A stretch of DNA of 64,000 nucleotides from positions 38,098-102,097 of the forward strand of contig CAZDKK010000011.1 in NCBI GenBank assembly GCA_964506245.1, written 5' to 3'. The translations under genes and the position numbers were made by a program. The notes under the pieces are model-generated. The model did no database searches and was not told the DNA's origin. It saw only the letters and a program-made list of their open reading frames with translations. Origin of the DNA: CAZDKK01 sp964506245. Lineage in GTDB: Bacteria; Eisenbacteria; RBG-16-71-46; CAIMUX01; WJJG01. This document shows positions 1-9,549 of this stretch, piece by piece (position 1 is the first letter of the stretch; every line of letters starts with the position of its first letter).

Positions 1-46
1 TTGGCGCGTCGATGCGAGTTGCGAGCACACCAGGGGTGAGTGCGGT

Positions 47-235
47 CTACCCGCGACAAGCTCGATCCACCGTGTAGGTCTGTTCGACCCCCACGAGTAT
101 GTCTACATCGCTATCTTCGGGCTGGTCGCCTCCGGCGTAGGAGCCAAAGACGGCGAGTCGGTGGACCCCGAATTCACGTGCAGGTTGCGGCAACGACTGC
201 CGAAGGGCCGCGATTACCTCTCTTCGGTTCTTCAT
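47..235 (-). pseudogene. MNT-type nucleotidyltransferase, frameshifted fragment
   Basis: The 62-residue frame carries the minimal nucleotidyltransferase signature of the MNT/HEPN toxin-antitoxin class: a helix, then HRLAVFGSYAGG and DSDVDILV, giving the GSx(10)DxD metal-binding motif. After VGVEQTYT the frame runs into a stop. The alternative frame continues with WIELVAG, the usual next block of this family, so a frameshift near position 70 is likely. What follows in that frame diverges, so the gene is probably dead or cut by the window edge. The ATG at 235 is the only start considered. Confidence 0.5.
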
Positions 236-644
236 GGGCCTCCTGGATGGCCCGCAGCGCCCGCATCGGTCGCTTGCTCTGCGCGTCCGTCGACCAATTG
301 GCCTGCCATCTCAAGCTGTCGGAGCGTCACCGTGACAATGCCATCGCCAACCAGTCTCGGCACTCCCGGCTTGGACGGCAAGACTCTTTGTGGAATCCCG
401 AGTTGTCCCTCATCTCGCCCGATGCCCATCCCCGTTTGGTCTCCAGGGGGACAAGGGGGACAAGGAAGAAGATCTCTCAAGGGCTGTATGCCGGTGGCGG
501 GCCCTCCTCCGGCACCGATCCCGCGTGACGGTTGCCGATCCATCCTGCAAGGCCTATCCTGATGTATCCAACGTCCCGGCAGCCGGTGACCCGTGACCCC
601 GAGGAGCGACCGCGGCGATTGCCGATGCGACGTAGGAGGGCTCT
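236..644. other. intergenic, no convincing gene
   Basis: About 400 bases with short overlapping frames of no recognisable family. Upstream of the nucleotidyltransferase fragment a minus-strand frame reads MRALRAIQEAHEEPKRG, possibly the tail of a partner gene, but without support. The right end carries the AGGAGG ribosome binding site of the next gene at about 632-637. Confidence 0.4.
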
Positions 645-1796
645 ATGATTCTGATCCCCGGCGGGACCTTCGCGATGGGCGACCCATTCGGTGAGGGCTC
701 GGACAACGAACGGCCCGTCCACGAGGTGCGGTTGTCGGACTTCTATCTGGCCCCGCACGAGGTCACCGTGGGCGAGTTCAGGCAATTCGTCGAAGCCGCC
801 GACCATGTGACATCGGCAGAGAACGCGGTCGACGAAGCCGCCACGGCGGAAATCATGAAGTCGGTCATGACGGTCCAGGGCGACCGGACCAAGCTGGCAG
901 ACCTCCACCGCCGGATCCTCGAGTATGGGGGCGCGGGCCACTGGAACGCGGAAGCACGCCGGTGGGAGGGCTACAATCCGCACACGAACTGGAGGAACCC
1001 CGGCTTCGAGCAGGCCGACGATCATCCCGTCGTGGCTGTGTCCTGGGACGACGCGATCACTTACTGCAATTGGCTGAGCCGCGCGGCCGGGCTCCCGCCC
1101 GCCTATGACCTGCCGACGGGGGCCATCCTCGATGGACACGGGCACCCGGCCGACACAGTCGGAGCCGTCAGGGGATATCGCCTCCCCACCGAGGCCGAGT
1201 GGGAATACGCCGCCCGGGAACGCGGTTGCGACGTGCGGTTCGGCAACGGTCGGAACGTGGCGCAATCATCCGAGATCAACTTCCGCGGCGACAACGGTGG
1301 CTATGCGTTCCTCGCGCGCGGCGAATACCGGAAACGCACGGTGCCGGTGGGCAGCTTCGCGCCCAACGGACTGGGCCTGTTCGACATGTCCGGCAATGCC
1401 TGGGAGTGGGTGAGCGACAACTACGCCGAGTACGGGGTCGATCCCCTCAGTGACCCGTACGTGATGGCGGGCGACAAGCGAATCCTTCGCGGTGGCGGCT
1501 GGGGACACGACGCCGTGGAGATCAGGGCGACCCATCGCAGCGCCTGGCCAAGGAACGATCGCTGCAATCAGTCGGGGTTCCGCATCGCCAAGACTGCCCC
1601 CGGCGGGCCTGTGCGTTCTGCGATCGAAAGGGGAGGCCGGATGCTCACGTGCGTGACTCGTCTCTTGAGCGTTGCCAGCAAAGGTGTTCTGTCGGCTTCC
1701 ATGCTCATCCTGCTGGCTCTCCCCGTCTTCGGGCAAGGAGCCGCCGCCGAGATCCTCTTCTGGCCCACACGCCTCGACTCCTACTCCGGCTACTGA
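645..1796 (+). CDS. FGE-sulfatase (SUMF1-like) domain protein, running into the next gene's signal peptide
   Basis: Residues 1-310 form a formylglycine-generating-enzyme-like domain: IPGGTFAMGD at the start, NERPVHEV, VTVGEFRQF, HPVVAVSWDDAITYCNWLS, YRLPTEAEWEYAAR, GLFDMSGNAWEWVSD, LRGGGWG and GFRIAK at the end. The two active-site cysteines of true FGE near the last motif are absent (HRSAWPRNDRCNQSGFRIA has one Cys), so a catalytic FGE role is doubtful; many bacterial members are non-catalytic binding or modifying domains. ATG 645 follows an AGGAGG site. No signal peptide is seen. The oddity is the C-terminus: there is no stop after GFRIAKTAP, and the frame enters a complete signal peptide starting at ATG 1641, which has its own AGGGGAGG site. 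The frame closes at the TGA at 1794. Confidence 0.8.
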   Translation: MILIPGGTFAMGDPFGEGSDNERPVHEVRLSDFYLAPHEVTVGEFRQFVEAADHVTSAENAVDEAATAEIMKSVMTVQGDRTKLADLHRRILEYGGAGHWNAEARRWEGYNPHTNWRNPGFEQADDHPVVAVSWDDAITYCNWLSRAAGLPPAYDLPTGAILDGHGHPADTVGAVRGYRLPTEAEWEYAARERGCDVRFGNGRNVAQSSEINFRGDNGGYAFLARGEYRKRTVPVGSFAPNGLGLFDMSGNAWEWVSDNYAEYGVDPLSDPYVMAGDKRILRGGGWGHDAVEIRATHRSAWPRNDRCNQSGFRIAKTAPGGPVRSAIERGGRMLTCVTRLLSVASKGVLSASMLILLALPVFGQGAAAEILFWPTRLDSYSGY

Positions 1797-4142
1797 GGAA
1801 CTCATGTCGAGATCGGCGATCTCAATAGCGATGGGATCCTGGACCTGGCGATGGCCCATGTCGGCTGTGACATCGTCTCCGTGCTGATCGGCCGTGGGAA
1901 TGGGACTTTCGGCCCTCCGTGCTTCTACGACTGCGAGTACAACCCCAACGCTCTGGCGCTGGGGGACCTCAACGGCGATCAGCTCCTCGACATCGTCACG
2001 ACAAACAGAGGCTCCGACCAAGTTGCCGTGTTTCTGGGACTGGGCATGGGCACGTTCGCGCCCGCGAACTACTTCGGAACGGGGGCGCGCCCCATGTCCG
2101 TGGCCATTGCGGATCTCGATGGGGATCACATCCCCGACCTGATCGCGGCCGACTATGACGCGGACGATGTGGCCGTGCTCCTGGGACATGGCGACGGCAC
2201 CTTCGCGCCGCCCAGCTTCTTCCCCGCGGGTGACACGCCTACGTCCGTGGCCGCCGGCGATCTCAACGGGGATCAGATCCCCGACTTGACCGTCGCGGGG
2301 CGGTCTTGGGGGACCGTGGCCGTGCTGCTCGGGAATGGTGACGGGTCCTTCGCCCCGGCGCGTGTCCTTGAGCTTGGCATCGAGCTGGCGTGGGTGACGA
2401 TTGGGGACCTCAACGGAGACGAAGTCCCCGACCTGGCGGTGGGGGGCGAGGACCTCGTGATCCTCCTGGGCGTGGGCGACGGCACGTTCGGCGCCCCCGG
2501 CTTCTACGATGGCGGCACCCAGTGCGTGAAGATCGGCGATCTGGATGGGGATGGAATCCCCGACGTGGCAACGGTGGGATCTCGCGTCGGCGTGCGGGCG
2601 GGCCACGGCGACGGGTCCTTCGGTCCGGTCACCTGGTGGGACGTTGGATGCGATGCAACCACGCTGGCGATCGGCGACGTCAATAGGGATGACGTCCCCG
2701 ATCTCCTGACGGCGAATCAGCACGACGTGAACGTGTCGGCGCTCCTGGGCCGCGGCGACGGAACCTTCATCGAGGCGCCCGAGTACGGTGTGGGCGGCAC
2801 CGTCGCGGCTGTGACAGTGGGAGACTTCAATGCTGACCACCTCCCAGATGTTGCCGCGGCCCTGAATGGCCTGGACAAGGTCGCTGTGCTGCTCGGCCAG
2901 GGAGGCGGCTTGCTGGGCCCGGCGCAGCGTTTCGACGTCGGCGATGAGCCTCTGTCGGTCTCCAGGGAGGACTTCAACGGCGACGGGATTCCCGATCTGG
3001 CCGTGTCCAACAGCGGTTCGGACGATGTTGCGGTTCTTCTTGGGCTGGGTGATGGTACCCTGGCCGCAGCGAGTTTCTATGGCGTCGGGGATGCTCCTCG
3101 AACACTGGTGAGCGCGGACTTCAGTGGGGACCGGATTCCGGACGTCGTCGTGGCGAACGCCGGTTCGGACAACGTCGCGGTGCTCCTCGGCCGGGGCGAC
3201 GGTGCGCTCCTCCCCGCCAGCTTCTTCCCCGCCGGTGACGAACCCAGCTATGTGGCCGCGGGCGATCTGAACGGCGACCTGGTTCCTGATCTCGCGGTGG
3301 TCACTCGCACGTGGACCTACAGAATTGCCGTCCTCTTTGGAGAGGGTGACGGCTCCTTTTGCCTCCCCAGCTTCCTCGAGCTCGCCGACCTTCCCACCGC
3401 TGTCGCCATCGGTGACCTCAATGGCGATGAGATCTCCGATATCGTTGTGATCGGGCAGTTCACCACCCCCACGCTGCGGAGGTTGAGCAGGGCTGCCGTC
3501 CTGCTGGGACTCGGCAGTGGTGCCTTCGAACCGCCTGTGTACTATCCTGCCGGGATCAGGTCCGCCGGTCTGACCGTCGGCGACTTCAATGGAGACCAGA
3601 TAGCCGACCTGGCCGTCGCCAGCGATCACTCGGGGAATGTCAGTGTCTTCTTGGGGCTGGGCGACGGGAGTTTCGCCCCGGGAGGTGGCTACGGCAAGGG
3701 AATGAACGAAACGTGGGCCACGAGCGGCTGTGTGGCGGCGGGCGACCTCAACGTCGACGGCATTCCCGACCTTGTCGCCGCGGGGGCAGAATCGCACTCG
3801 AACGCCGTCGTCGTGCTCTTGGGCGCGCACAGCACCGCCGCCGTGGGCAGCGGCTCGAGTCGGATGCTGGCCGAGCCTCTGTGCGTCGTGCCCTGCCCCG
3901 TCGCTGCCCGAGCGACGATCGGCTTCAGCCTGGGCCAACCCTCACATGCGCGCGTGGGCGTCTACGACGTGTCCGGCCGGCTGATCCAATCCCTGCTGGA
4001 TCGTCCCGCGGCCGTCGGCTTGCAGCAGATCGACTGGAAAGTATCAGGTCACGATGAAGCACCCCTCGCATCAGGTGTGTACTTCGTCAGGCTGAGTGTG
4101 GGCGGGCGCACGACGACCCGGCGGGTGTCCGTGTTGAGGTAG
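1641..4142 (+). CDS. secreted FG-GAP/VCBS beta-propeller protein with in-frame TGA at codon 52
   Basis: ATG 1641, preceded by AGGGGAGG, opens a signal peptide (hydrophobic core SASMLILLALPVFGQ, cleavage near GAAA). After 51 codons comes TGA (1794-1796). The same frame then continues without a gap as GTHVEIGDLNSDGILDLAMA, the first of roughly a dozen FG-GAP/VCBS repeats of the form GDLNGDxxPDLxVA...VAVLLGxGDGTF, the calcium-binding loops of integrin-like propellers. The last 80 residues are a FlgD/Ig-like sorting domain ending GVYFVRLSVGGRTTTRRVSVLR. The stop is either a recent nonsense change (Trp TGG to TGA is plausible), or it is read through. A GAGATC/GATCTC hairpin follows it, but its GGC loop lacks the GU found in the beta-helix genes. 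Without readthrough only a 51-residue peptide would be exported. Confidence 0.65.
1794..1823 (+). promoter_or_regulatory. in-frame TGA plus hairpin (weak SECIS candidate)
   Basis: TGA at 1794-1796 is followed 12 nt later by GAGATC-GGC-GATCTC (1809-1823), a perfect 6-bp stem in the position where bacterial SECIS loops sit. The loop has no U, and the same codons (EIGDL) recur in other repeats of this gene, so the hairpin may be a by-product of the repeat code. Confidence 0.2.
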
Positions 4143-4144
4143 AT

Positions 4145-4675
4145 TCGCCAGCAGATTCGGTGAGTTGCAGGAACCTGTCGCCGCCGCTTGCTCCGCAGGT
4201 CCCGCGGCGTCGAGCGCGGCAGGCGGTCGAGAACCGGCAGGAGCTGGAAGGCCTCCTCCTTGCGGGGCAGCCAGAGCGTCTCCTCGAGCACGTGCAGACG
4301 TCCAAGATGAGCAGACCGCCGCGCGGTATATTGCGGGCGACGAGGCGGGCGGCCGTGTCAGCCATGCGGCCCTCGAGGCAGCTCGGACACAGTCGGCCCT
4401 TGTAAAACAGTACGCGCAGTCGCTCGTGGCCAGATTGCGGGGCTATCGCTGAAGCCTTGAGCCGTGGCCCGGCCTCGATCGAACCCGTCAAGCTCTGGTT
4501 CATCATCGTCGACGGACGGGGCCTGCGGGGACGCTGCGGCTGTCGGCGGACGATCATCCTCGAGGTGCAGCGTGGTGTTTTCCCACGGCTTGTGGGAGGC
4601 CTGCACTGCGGGCGCGAGGGTAGACAAGAGCACGATTGAGAGCGAATAGAGCCTGTCGCTGTGCCGCATCGCCAT
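4145..4675 (-). pseudogene. exported redoxin-like protein, broken by frameshifts
   Basis: ATG 4675, just after the stop of the preceding minus-strand gene and behind a TAGGAG site, opens a convincing signal peptide (LYSLSIVLLSTLAPAVQASH). The frame then runs to 4358. Two other minus frames carry what looks like the rest: LRVLFYKGRLCPSCLEGRM...NIPRGGLLILDV in one (about 4430-4310), with a CPSC motif and strand-helix-strand pattern as in small redoxin-like proteins, and LEETLWLPRKEEAFQLLPVLDRL in a third (about 4290-4200). Two frameshifts would restore a protein of about 160 residues. The family assignment is tentative. It probably formed a transcription unit with the gene ending at 4679. Confidence 0.4.
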
Positions 4676-4678
4676 CTC

Positions 4679-6778
4679 CTATTGGTCGATATCGATCTTC
4701 ACGATCCCGTAGTCGACAATTGCCAGCACAACGGTGTCAAGGCTGGCCGCGAGGATGCGGATCTGCCAGGATGTACGCGCCGCCGTGGGGAGAACGAGTG
4801 ACAGCGGCTCACTAAGGTTCACAGGAACCGCCCGACCATTTCGGATGAACCACAACCGAAGGGAGAACACGTAATTGGGGTAGGATTCACGCGTGAAGAG
4901 CGCGGGATTGCACGCCAGCCAGCCGTTTGCCCGAGTCAGCATGCAAAAGTCGCAGTCCCCTTCGCCGGGCCCGTCGGGCAACTCACTGGGGCCCCCCGGG
5001 AGAGACGTGAGTCGGATTGTGCCCCCTACGTCCGGACCGTTTGGCCCCACAGGGAGAAGGGTGTGGCCTGCATGGAGGAGGAGATTGCCGTTGACTGCTT
5101 CCAGGAAGGATGCGAACCGCAACTCCCCCGGGGGCAGGGGCCAGGAGCGCAGCTCTCCCTGAGCATAGTGACCCAGCCTGTAGGCCGGGGGTGCACCGTA
5201 CCTCAACTCCGGTTCGTAGTGATAGCTCGGATGGTGCAGCCGCGGGTCACCGGCAGGGATCAGATCTTCCCCTTCGGTCGTTGAGTAGATAAAGAAGGGC
5301 GCGTGGGCAGCACAGGCAATGGCGTGAGCTTTGCCCTGCTCGTGCACGAAGGTGCTGGCGACTGGCTCTCCGCGGCTGTCCAATTGCGCCAGGGTGAGAT
5401 ATCCGTACTCCAGAACCTTCAGGTGCTCAGCATCCTGGGCGCGGTGGCTGAGAACCCAGAAGATGTCTTGGTCTCCGACGGCTACTCCCCCGATCCAAGG
5501 TATCGAGGTGCGGTCGTCGAGAGCCGTCAAGCGCGCGATGTAACTCTGGGGCACTCCCCGCCCCAAGGCCTTTTCGTAATCCTCCAGGAAGAGCGCGAAG
5601 CCCGAACCATTGGTGGCCACCCCTCTGCGAGGTGTATAGATTCTGTCGGATGCAAGGGATACGACACTTCCATCTGATGCGACAACCATCTTGCCAGGTG
5701 AAGGGCCATCCTCGCACATCAGGTAGAGTGGCGGATCCGTGGCGGTCGGCCAGACCTGCGGCCGGAAGATTCTGTATTCGGGAAGAGAACTGGGAACAAA
5801 TCCCGTTGGCAATCCTGAGGCCCCGATCAGGCTCACCTCCTTGATGGTGGGAAGGGCAAGGTAGGTCGGACGGTTGGGGAGCATAGCCTGGAGACTCCGG
5901 AGCTGCTCGGGGGATCCTGAAAGCGAGTACCGCCCCCCTGCTTCGATGCGCACCGTACAAGACACTTCCCCACGGAGCTCCTGAGCCAGGGGGACCTGCT
6001 GGCCACTGGGACACGTCAGACATGGATTAGGCTGACATAGGGTGTACTCCGGGAAGGGGACGCCACCCTGTGCAGTGCACAGTTCGGCTGGCGCAATGTA
6101 GCAGACTTGATCCAGGCAGCAGACCCCGTCCTCTAGGGGCAGTCCACCCAGAGGCCCGATCGAATCGCCCGGGCACGCCGGCTCTCCCTCCTGGAACAAC
6201 CCCATTGCGCCGAACGCGTCCGCGGCCCATTGCTGCGGGGGAGACAGGCAATTCGCGGTGCCCCCAAACGCAGTGCCGGGATTCGGGCCAAGGGGAATCT
6301 GAGTCGCGGCGTAGGAATACCCGGCGAAGAAATAGACAGGCTGGAAGTTGCCATGCCAGACCGAGTCGGTCACCGCCAGACTCACACCTGCATTCGGTCC
6401 TGGCCACGGGCCGGAAGGGATCTCCAGGCCGTTCATCGGAAAGCATGGCCCGTGCTCGACTATCGCGAAGCTGGCCGCGTTGTATTCACCAAGCCCGAAC
6501 TCGACGCCGCGCCATTGCTTGTCTTCCTCCCAAGCCGCAATGACGAACCACAGCACCGCATCTTCCGTGTCGATCCGGTTCACCTGCGCCTCGCACGAGG
6601 TGATCGCATGGCTGTCGAGGTACCGCCGGCACCACCCCTCTGGCGGCGGGCTACTGGAGAACTGCAGCGCCGCGGGGTGGTGGGCGATGAAGACCCCGCC
6701 CCCAAGATCTGATGGATCTGCCATGACGGGTTGAACCAGGACGAAGGCCGTGACCACACTCAAGAGCACTGCGCGCAT
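4679..6778 (-). CDS. secreted protein with the DPSDLGGGVFIAHH N-terminal domain
   Basis: This 699-residue protein has a clear signal peptide (MRAVLLSVVTAFVLVQPVMA). Residues 21-215 are a domain shared with the two large beta-helix proteins at 31320-34175 and 42643-45519: DP[SA][ND]LxGGxFIAH, PPxGWC, CExQVNRI, W(F)xxAAWxExKxW, EFGLGEY, GLEIP, PWPGP, FAGYxYA, and WAADxxGxMGLF. Then comes a short Cys-rich linker (CCLDQVCYIAPAELC, CPSG) and about 440 residues with no family I can name; repeated short strands would suit a beta-propeller or beta-sandwich. No FlgD-like sorting domain or TWG tail is present, so export may end in the periplasm. The shared domain is unnamed as far as I can tell. Confidence 0.8.
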   Translation of the reverse strand: MRAVLLSVVTAFVLVQPVMADPSDLGGGVFIAHHPAALQFSSSPPPEGWCRRYLDSHAITSCEAQVNRIDTEDAVLWFVIAAWEEDKQWRGVEFGLGEYNAASFAIVEHGPCFPMNGLEIPSGPWPGPNAGVSLAVTDSVWHGNFQPVYFFAGYSYAATQIPLGPNPGTAFGGTANCLSPPQQWAADAFGAMGLFQEGEPACPGDSIGPLGGLPLEDGVCCLDQVCYIAPAELCTAQGGVPFPEYTLCQPNPCLTCPSGQQVPLAQELRGEVSCTVRIEAGGRYSLSGSPEQLRSLQAMLPNRPTYLALPTIKEVSLIGASGLPTGFVPSSLPEYRIFRPQVWPTATDPPLYLMCEDGPSPGKMVVASDGSVVSLASDRIYTPRRGVATNGSGFALFLEDYEKALGRGVPQSYIARLTALDDRTSIPWIGGVAVGDQDIFWVLSHRAQDAEHLKVLEYGYLTLAQLDSRGEPVASTFVHEQGKAHAIACAAHAPFFIYSTTEGEDLIPAGDPRLHHPSYHYEPELRYGAPPAYRLGHYAQGELRSWPLPPGELRFASFLEAVNGNLLLHAGHTLLPVGPNGPDVGGTIRLTSLPGGPSELPDGPGEGDCDFCMLTRANGWLACNPALFTRESYPNYVFSLRLWFIRNGRAVPVNLSEPLSLVLPTAARTSWQIRILAASLDTVVLAIVDYGIVKIDIDQ

Positions 6779-7519
6779 GGGACGCCCCCTCGCTCCCTGT
6801 GCTTGTCACCAACGTATCAGTCTGTCGCGAATCGGCTGTCTGTCACGCATGCCATCCTGCCCGATCAGCGCCTGGGGGACAATCCCAGAGTCAGTTGAAG
6901 TGTGGCAGGCGCTCCCATGTACTTTCCCACGTTTCGTTCAGCACCCCCGTGCGATTCCGCACACGCGATTATTCGGTGCCCGCTTCCGTATAGTGTGCAG
7001 GCGAAGCGGCTGGGATGACTACGTCCCGGTACCAGACGCGACCTGCACTCAGGCATTGAGTTGCACGCAGTGCACCTCCCCCGGCCGCAGCGGCACACCT
7101 CCTGCAGGCGACAAGTGAGGCGCGCGCCGGGAGGTGCACGCGCGCAGGCCTCAGTGACGCTCCCTGCCAGACACGGGTGATTCGGGGCCTGCGTTCGTGA
7201 TCATGACGGGCGTTCAACACAAGGAGGTCCGCGATGAGGTGCACTCGACCCCCTCCGATCATGTCTGGCATAGGCCGGGGAGAGCTACGGAGAGGTCATG
7301 CCTGCAAGCGTTATGTCCAACGAAGGTGGAAGCAGCTTCGTACTCGCGCCGAGGTTCGGAGAACTGGGATTGGGAAGACAGTTCGCCAGTGTGCATGAGT
7401 CATGATTGCGCAAGTGCAGATACACTCGGGTCTCGAGCCATGCCCGTGAGTTCGTGGCAGGAGGCCCGGATCGATATCGACCATTCATTCTCGTGCGCAT
7501 GTAATCAGGAGGAGGTTCC
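6779..7519. other. intergenic, about 740 bases without a supported gene
   Basis: Only short frames lacking ribosome binding sites and family resemblance are found. The region holds the divergent upstream sequences of the minus-strand secreted gene and the plus-strand small secreted gene. Its AGGAGG at about 7510 belongs to the latter. Confidence 0.5.
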
Positions 7520-7891
7520 ATGAAACTGCTCATGTCCGCACTCGTGGTGTTCGCCCTGGCCGCCGGAGTCAGTGTCGCGTCCGCGGTCCAGATCGTGACG
7601 GCGTACGATGGCCTCGAGGTCGGCGACTTCATCAACGCCAGCGGGCGCGCTCAGCAACCCCAGATGTGGCCAAGCTGCGACTCGGTTTTGCCCTACGTCA
7701 CCATGATGGCCGACATGGCCACCGGCTGCAACCACTCGCACGCGCTCCCCGCATTCATGTTCGGCGGGCCTTCGAACGTGTTCCCGTGCGATGGGGAGTG
7801 CACGTTCGAGGTGGTTTACGTCGAGGCGATCCAATGGGGCGGCCAGACCTACTACTGCGTCAGTCTTGACCCCTGCGACTACAACGAGTGA
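7520..7891 (+). CDS. small secreted Cys-containing protein, unknown function
   Basis: It has 123 residues. ATG 7520 follows CAGGAGGAGGTTCC. The signal peptide is MKLLMSALVVFALAAGVSVASA, with cleavage near ASA-V. The mature part of about 100 residues has six cysteines (SCDS, GCNH, PCDGEC, YCVSLDPC), consistent with disulfides outside the cytoplasm. I do not recognise the family. A perfect 12-bp inverted repeat lies 24 bases after the stop. Confidence 0.7.
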   Translation: MKLLMSALVVFALAAGVSVASAVQIVTAYDGLEVGDFINASGRAQQPQMWPSCDSVLPYVTMMADMATGCNHSHALPAFMFGGPSNVFPCDGECTFEVVYVEAIQWGGQTYYCVSLDPCDYNE

Positions 7892-7914
7892 CTCGATCGC
7901 CCACGGCAGGACAT

Positions 7915-7941
7915 CCCTCCGCGGCGCGACGCCGCGGAGGG
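7915..7941 (+). terminator. perfect GC-rich hairpin after the small secreted gene
   Basis: CCCTCCGCGGCG-CGA-CGCCGCGGAGGG is a perfect 12-bp stem with a 3-nt loop. There is no U-tract, so it may be a Rho-assisted terminator or an mRNA-end stabiliser. Confidence 0.55.
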
Positions 7942-8313
7942 ACTCCTCGTTGCGAACTGCTACACGGGCGTCGAGCGATCATCGTCGCGACATCAGCCCC
8001 TGGGACGGGCGACTCTCCCCCATCACCGACGTGCGAGCACGGGGAAGCACCGCAGCGCCGTGATCGCCCGGCTGCTGCAGGACCTGCTGGCCCAACTGAT
8101 GACTGATGAGGGTCTTGTCCACTGGGGGTCGCCCGAGCGTTGACGCGTCATCGCCGCGGCTTCTGCGAGGTCGGCGTGCGCCGGCGGGTCCGGCGGCTTT
8201 GACTTCCCCCCGGGGCGGGCGTACGCTCTTGGTCAGAGATCAAGTTCCGCCGCGTCCTTCCGCGCCCGTGACTCGCCGAGCACGACCCGACGGGTCCTGG
8301 GAAGGAGGTCGAG
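7942..8313. other. intergenic, nothing recognised
   Basis: About 370 bases without a supported gene. The right end carries the AAGGAGG site for the gene at 8314. Confidence 0.4.
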
Positions 8314-9528
8314 ATGTTGCGGGCCGCGATGACTGTCGCCCTGGTCTCCGGTGTCACGATTGGGCTTCTCGTGTGGCCATCGCCCGTCGGTGCGAATCCC
8401 ATCCCGGATGCCGCGGTCTACTTCAACGTGCGACCCGCGGGTCCGCCAGAGCTGAGCTGCGTGACGGACATCACCAGCTGCCAGGAGATGCACGCCTCCA
8501 CGCCGGCGCAAGGCCCGGTCGAGTTCCAGATCTTCATCCATCTCATGTCTGCCATCCAGGATTCCATCCCGATTCTGTACTTCCGCACGCATCTGACGTG
8601 GCCGAGCGCCTGGACCTTGGATGACTATTGCATCATTGCGGACGGTGGCCAGTGCGATGAACTGGGCCCGCAGGAAGCCGACCTCTGGCTCGAATGGAAC
8701 TGCCCGTATCCGAGCGCGATGTTCCTGGCCGCGACGCTCGTCTTCGACGTGCAGGGATTCGGCCGGTTGGACACGGGCGGCGATTGCGAGCTCTATGTCA
8801 CCTGCGCCTACCCCTACGAGATCCTAGTTCCCACGGCCCACTTCGGCGAGGCCGGCACGGGGTGCGAGTTCACCGATCACCCCTGCGCGACCAACGGCTA
8901 CCACTGCGTGCCGATCCTCACCGGCCTGCAGGTTCAGCTGACTGCCCCGGAGGGCGGGACCGCGCACGCGGAGCTCGAGTTCCCGATCACCGGATACCCG
9001 TACCCGATCTGCGAATTCACCGTGAACTCCGAGGCGCCCTGGGCCACCGGGTACGTGATGTCGGAGGAGTATCCCCGCGGGACCCTCTACGTGGATGCCG
9101 ATGCGAGCGGCCTCGATCCGGGAGTCCACGAGTCCCAGATGCAGCTCGTCTACGATCAGGTGGGAGGCTGGGGAACGCTCGCCCGCTGCCTGCCGGTGAC
9201 CCTGACGGTCGAACCCGCGTCATCCGTCGAAGGCCCGCATCCCGCTGCCGCGCCGCCGGGCCTGCACCTGACAGGAGCCAGCCTGTCGTCGGGCCCGTTC
9301 GTGTTCGCGTACGAGTGCCCCAGGGCGGGGCCTGTTCGCTGCGCCGTCTTCGACGCGTCGGGACGCGAGGTCGCTTCGCTGCTGGAGAGCGAGCAGACCG
9401 CCGGCCCGCACACGATCATCTGGCGCGCGACGGACGCCGAGGACCGTCGCGTCCGGCCCGGCGTCTACATGGTGAGACTGGCTCTCGCCGGGCAGGTGCA
9501 GAGCAGTCGCGTCGTCGTCGTGCGATAG
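8314..9528 (+). CDS. secreted protein with C-terminal FlgD/Ig-like sorting domain
   Basis: This 404-residue protein starts at ATG 8314 behind GGAAGGAGGTCGAG. Its N-terminal hydrophobic stretch (AAMTVALVSGVTIGLLVW...VGA) is a signal peptide. Residues 30-200 are Cys-rich and of unknown fold. Residues 210-300 look like an Ig/Big-type beta-sandwich (LQVQLTAPEGGTAHAELEFPITG...LTVEP), a domain found before sorting domains. The last 80 residues are the FlgD-like module: FVFAYECPRAGPVRCAVFDASGREVASLLE, HTIIWRATDAEDRRVRPGVYMVRL, ending SRVVVVR. It is probably exported across both membranes and anchored or released by a type IX-like route, though no such machinery is in the window. Confidence 0.75.
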   Translation: MLRAAMTVALVSGVTIGLLVWPSPVGANPIPDAAVYFNVRPAGPPELSCVTDITSCQEMHASTPAQGPVEFQIFIHLMSAIQDSIPILYFRTHLTWPSAWTLDDYCIIADGGQCDELGPQEADLWLEWNCPYPSAMFLAATLVFDVQGFGRLDTGGDCELYVTCAYPYEILVPTAHFGEAGTGCEFTDHPCATNGYHCVPILTGLQVQLTAPEGGTAHAELEFPITGYPYPICEFTVNSEAPWATGYVMSEEYPRGTLYVDADASGLDPGVHESQMQLVYDQVGGWGTLARCLPVTLTVEPASSVEGPHPAAAPPGLHLTGASLSSGPFVFAYECPRAGPVRCAVFDASGREVASLLESEQTAGPHTIIWRATDAEDRRVRPGVYMVRLALAGQVQSSRVVVVR

Positions 9529-9549
9529 TATGGAACGACGATCGACCGG

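Noticed and set aside
1266..3938. 890-residue open frame antisense to the FG-GAP gene
   Set aside because: It is the mirror of the repeat code in GC-rich DNA; its repeats (VGDLIPVEIAxGH and so on) simply mirror GDLNGD codons, and it has no ribosome binding site or signal.
7892..8143. Readthrough of the TGA after the small secreted gene (open for 84 further codons)
   Set aside because: The following sequence has no resemblance to a protein family, is not Cys-rich, and starts with a terminator-like hairpin.
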